This document shows positions 60,961-64,000 of a stretch of 64,000 bases of DNA, piece by piece. The number at the start of each line of letters is the position of its first letter. Position 1 is the first letter of the stretch. This stretch comes from Hofstenia miamia (taxonomy: Eukaryota; Xenacoelomorpha; Acoela). The position numbers were made by a program, and so were the translations under genes. The notes under the pieces were generated by a model. It saw only the letters and a program-made list of their open reading frames with translations, was not told where the DNA came from and ran no database searches. The stretch spans positions 878,872 to 942,871 of the forward strand of contig SCFE01000058.1 of NCBI GenBank assembly GCA_004352715.1. The letters are read 5' to 3'.

Positions 60961-61714
60961 AGCAGAATGGAGTGGATGACTCGGAAGATATGAGATACCT
61001 AATAGAATTAACGATCACAAAATAAATGAAAGTTGAAGTAATTGATACGAGATTTGAACCAACAACAGATAGCCAAACCAAATTCTTCATGTAATTACTA
61101 TTCACAGATGCAGCACAAGCGACTAGAAAGAAAGAACTATTGAAAGCCGAAAATCCGATCGCAGTGGATGGGGAATGTATATCATCGAAAATAAAAATTG
61201 AAAAAAATCAATAGAGAAAACATAAGAAAACTGGACTATCTCAAGGATTTTGGGAAAAATCCTAGACACAAAAACAAACTTCCCTACAACAATAGGAATA
61301 GCAACAGCTGGATATTTCCAGGAGACTTGGAACGCTATGGAAATAAAGGTCCAAACAGATCTTTTCAAGTGTATACCATCCATGACAAAACATATACCTC
61401 TAATTTTACCGAAGTAGAGGCTAAGAAAAAAATCAGTGACAAAAGGTTATATACATAAACATAAGTCATACATGAACAGTAAAGAGAAGGCAGTTCAAGT
61501 AAACAACTGACAAGAATATATAAACACAAAAACAATAACGATGCAGGAAAATACCCAAGAAGGAATTTTCATAGAAGGAGGCATCACATCACTGGAACTA
61601 TGCACAGAAGGGGAAGATGTCCACAAACAGATTAGAAAACCAATGAAAGAAATAAAGAACGAAAATTGCGCCAATACTAATCTCCAGAGTAAACGATGTA
61701 GTAGGGCTCGATTT
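60961..61714 (+). other. decayed coding-like region, unidentified
   Basis: A-rich plus-strand frames at 61198-61458 (IRKLDYLKDFGKNPRHKN) and 61541-61747 look like remnants of a retroelement ORF, perhaps gag or a spacer, but I recognise no motif. They run into the duplicated block at 61715. Confidence 0.25.
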
Positions 61715-63432
61715 ATGTTGAGAAGAACTACAAATTCTACAAAATAACAAAAAGATTTGAAATTATTACAATGATAAGGGCAAACAAAATGGAACGTTCA
61801 CAAATGGCAGAAGAAAATGTGAGAAACAACATAGGCTTATTCTCTAAACTCTTAACAAAAAACAAAAGCTTAGCAGACATACCACTATTTCTTCCCCTGA
61901 TTCAGCATTTGATGCCAGATTTGCACAAACCAGCAAAGCAGATGTGCACATGACGCTGATGATAGCAATAAAAGGATTTTGGCTATATAATAGACACTAC
62001 GCGATATTCACTGATGCTAAATCAGTTAGGAACGATGGCTGTGGTGGATCATAACTTGACAAGAGATTCCTAAAGTACAATGACATGGTATCCACAGAAA
62101 TAGAAGTGGTAATGAAACTAACAAAACATCCGAAATATACACAAGAAAAATGTCAGGACAAAGAAGCAGAAGACCTAATACCTATTTAATTAAGGAAAGC
62201 TAAGCATATTTTGTGCCCTAGTGGCATCGTAGTTCCAGAGGATACAAGCATACCTACTGGGTGCTGCCACTCTGCACTTAGGATGGGAATAGGTGTAGGA
62301 GTTTTCTTGGTTTAGCTTTCCTACTGATACATGTCAGTACTGGAATTATTAAGTTAATGTCATCTATTGATAAAACTGCTGAAGGGAAGAAACCTAGGCG
62401 GATCCTTATTTTAGATCCAAATTGTGAGGTGAGTCCTAATACTGGTATTCGAGCATTGACTACATTGTATTATTTATTTAACCATTTGTTGTAATGATAG
62501 GCCACAAGCATATGTAACTTAAGCCACATTTATTATTACTTTTCGACATGTAGTTATATGTATAGACCTTTAGNATGTTGAGAAGAACTACAAATTCTAC
62601 AAAATAACAAAAAGATTTGAAATTATTACAATGATGAGGGCAAACAAAATGGAACGTTCACAAATGGCAGAAGAAAATGTGAGAAACAACATAGGCTTAT
62701 TCTCTAAACTCTTAACAAAAAACAAAAGCTTAGCAGACATACCACTATTTCTTCCCCTGATTCAGCATTTGATGCCAGATTTGCAAAACCAGCAAAGCAG
62801 ATGTGCACATGACGCTGATGATAGCAATAAAAGGATTTTGGCTATATAATAGACACTACGCGATATTCACTGATGCTAAATCAGTTAGGAACGATGGCTG
62901 TGGTGGATCATAACTTGACAAGAGATTCCTAAAGTACAATGACATGGTATCCACAGAAATAGAAGTGGTAATGAAACTAACAAAACATCCGAAATATACA
63001 CAAGAAAAATGTCAGGACAAAGAAGCAGAAGACCTAATACCTATTTAATTAAGGAAAGCTAAGCATATTTTGTGCCCTAGTGGCATCGTAGTTCCAGAGG
63101 ATACAAGCATACCTACTGGGTGCTGCCACTCTGCACTTAGGATGGGAATAGGTGTAGGAGTTTTCTTGGTTTAGCTTTCCTACTGATACATGTCAGTACT
63201 GGAATTATTAAGTTAATGTCATCTATTGATGAAACTGCTGAAGGGAAGAAACCTAGGCGGATCCTTATTTTAGATCCAAATTTTGAGGTGAGTCCTAATA
63301 CTGGTATTCGAGCATTGACTACATTGTATTATTTATTTAACCATTTGTTGTAATGATAGGCCACAAGCATATGTAACTTAAGCCACATTTATTATTACTT
63401 TTCGACATGTAGTTATATGTATAGACCTTTAG
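61715..63432 (+). repeat. 859-bp direct duplication around a single N (assembly artefact likely)
   Basis: 61715-62573 and 62575-63432 are over 99% identical by eye (A/G near 61776; one base missing near 62786; two further substitutions) and separated by one N. Each copy holds a short frame (MERSQMAEENVRNNIGLFSK) and, downstream, a stretch bounded by GGAAAGCTAA (62194) and TTAGCTTTCC (62321). The true locus is probably single. Confidence 0.9.
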
Positions 63433-64000
63433 ATTGTATAAATAAAAAATGCATACTAAATTGTATTGGTTAGCACCATTGCAAAATCTTTAATAGCACT
63501 TTATACACGAACTTCAACACGACACTTGAGTGTACTGCACATTAACTGAGAGACTGGAGATTTCTATGGAGAATGAAGTAGCAGGTTGGCCATTAAAAAC
63601 CAAAGTTCTGTCATCTGGCTATGCATTTGGAGAGGACTAAATTAACGGAGTTAGTTGTAATTGGAAATTGTAATGATGGAAATGTAATGCTATATTTAAA
63701 TTAATTTAAACATCTTAATTTAGTAATGATTACGATTGATAACATGCTGTCTAAATACAATAAGTTACGTTATTGCGATCAAAACAAGGATCACTCGCGG
63801 CATAGTGTGATGTTACTTTGTCAACAGTTTTTTGCTTGGGAAAAATATATTGGAATTATTTGCTAAATTTCGGTTTTCCAGGTTTCAACATAACTTCACA
63901 TGTTCCAAACACGTTTAACAGAGATATACACGTTAAAATTTCTTCCCCTCTGACCCAGTGCCGCCTTACTTACATTCGAATTATTAATGCAAATTGTAAT
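63433..64000. other. intergenic, no feature seen
   Basis: AT-rich sequence to the window end without a supported frame or repeat. Confidence 0.45.

Noticed and set aside
1-64000. CRISPR arrays, operons, bacterial regulatory sites
   Set aside because: No spaced direct repeats of that type; intron-bearing genes and animal transposons exclude a prokaryotic source.

Overview
This is an AT-rich (about 30% GC by eye) piece of an animal nuclear genome. Genes are sparse, with GT-AG introns of conserved phase, and there are many TA microsatellites and a dense load of decayed transposons. Nothing is prokaryotic: no operons, no ribosome-binding sites. Low GC, ionotropic glutamate receptors without an N-terminal domain, and the mix of hAT, mariner, piggyBac, Ty3/gypsy, Penelope-like and R4/Dong elements suggest an invertebrate such as a cnidarian, flatworm or tunicate. 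The species cannot be fixed from the sequence.

Three host genes can be supported. Two related two-exon ionotropic glutamate receptor genes lie in opposite orientation about 46 kb apart (4053-5483 minus; 51387-52957 plus). They share one phase-2 intron before the last membrane segment. Between them is a four-exon EXOG-like DNA/RNA endonuclease gene on the plus strand (31355-41854). Its two large introns carry two gypsy remnants and a Penelope-like remnant.

The rest is mobile DNA, often nested. 1587-2898 is a piggyBac remnant with TTAA ends. 6350-7041 is an internally deleted mariner. 8186-12761 is a nest: a short hAT-like element holds a second hAT-like element (8301-12605), which holds an R4/Dong-type non-LTR retrotransposon in TAA repeats and a piggyBac-end MITE. 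15102-15462 and 47849-48101 are small hAT MITEs with perfect 8-bp target duplications. 16.3-19.2 kb is a minus-strand gypsy remnant, next to a mariner split by a 3.6-kb hAT element with exact duplications. 26674-30149 is the most unusual element: 16-bp terminal inverted repeats and an 8-bp target duplication enclose a large protein of a family I cannot place in a named transposase superfamily. 43.7-47.8 kb is a three-copy duplication and 59.9-61.0 kb a degenerate minisatellite.

The assembly needs caution. Single-N junctions at 20189, 27602 and 62574, and the gap at 2140-2343, are flanked by near-identical sequence, so they look like unmerged overlaps. A 1,000-N gap interrupts the novel element. 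The layout is best read as a few slowly evolving genes in a landscape built by repeated transposon insertion.
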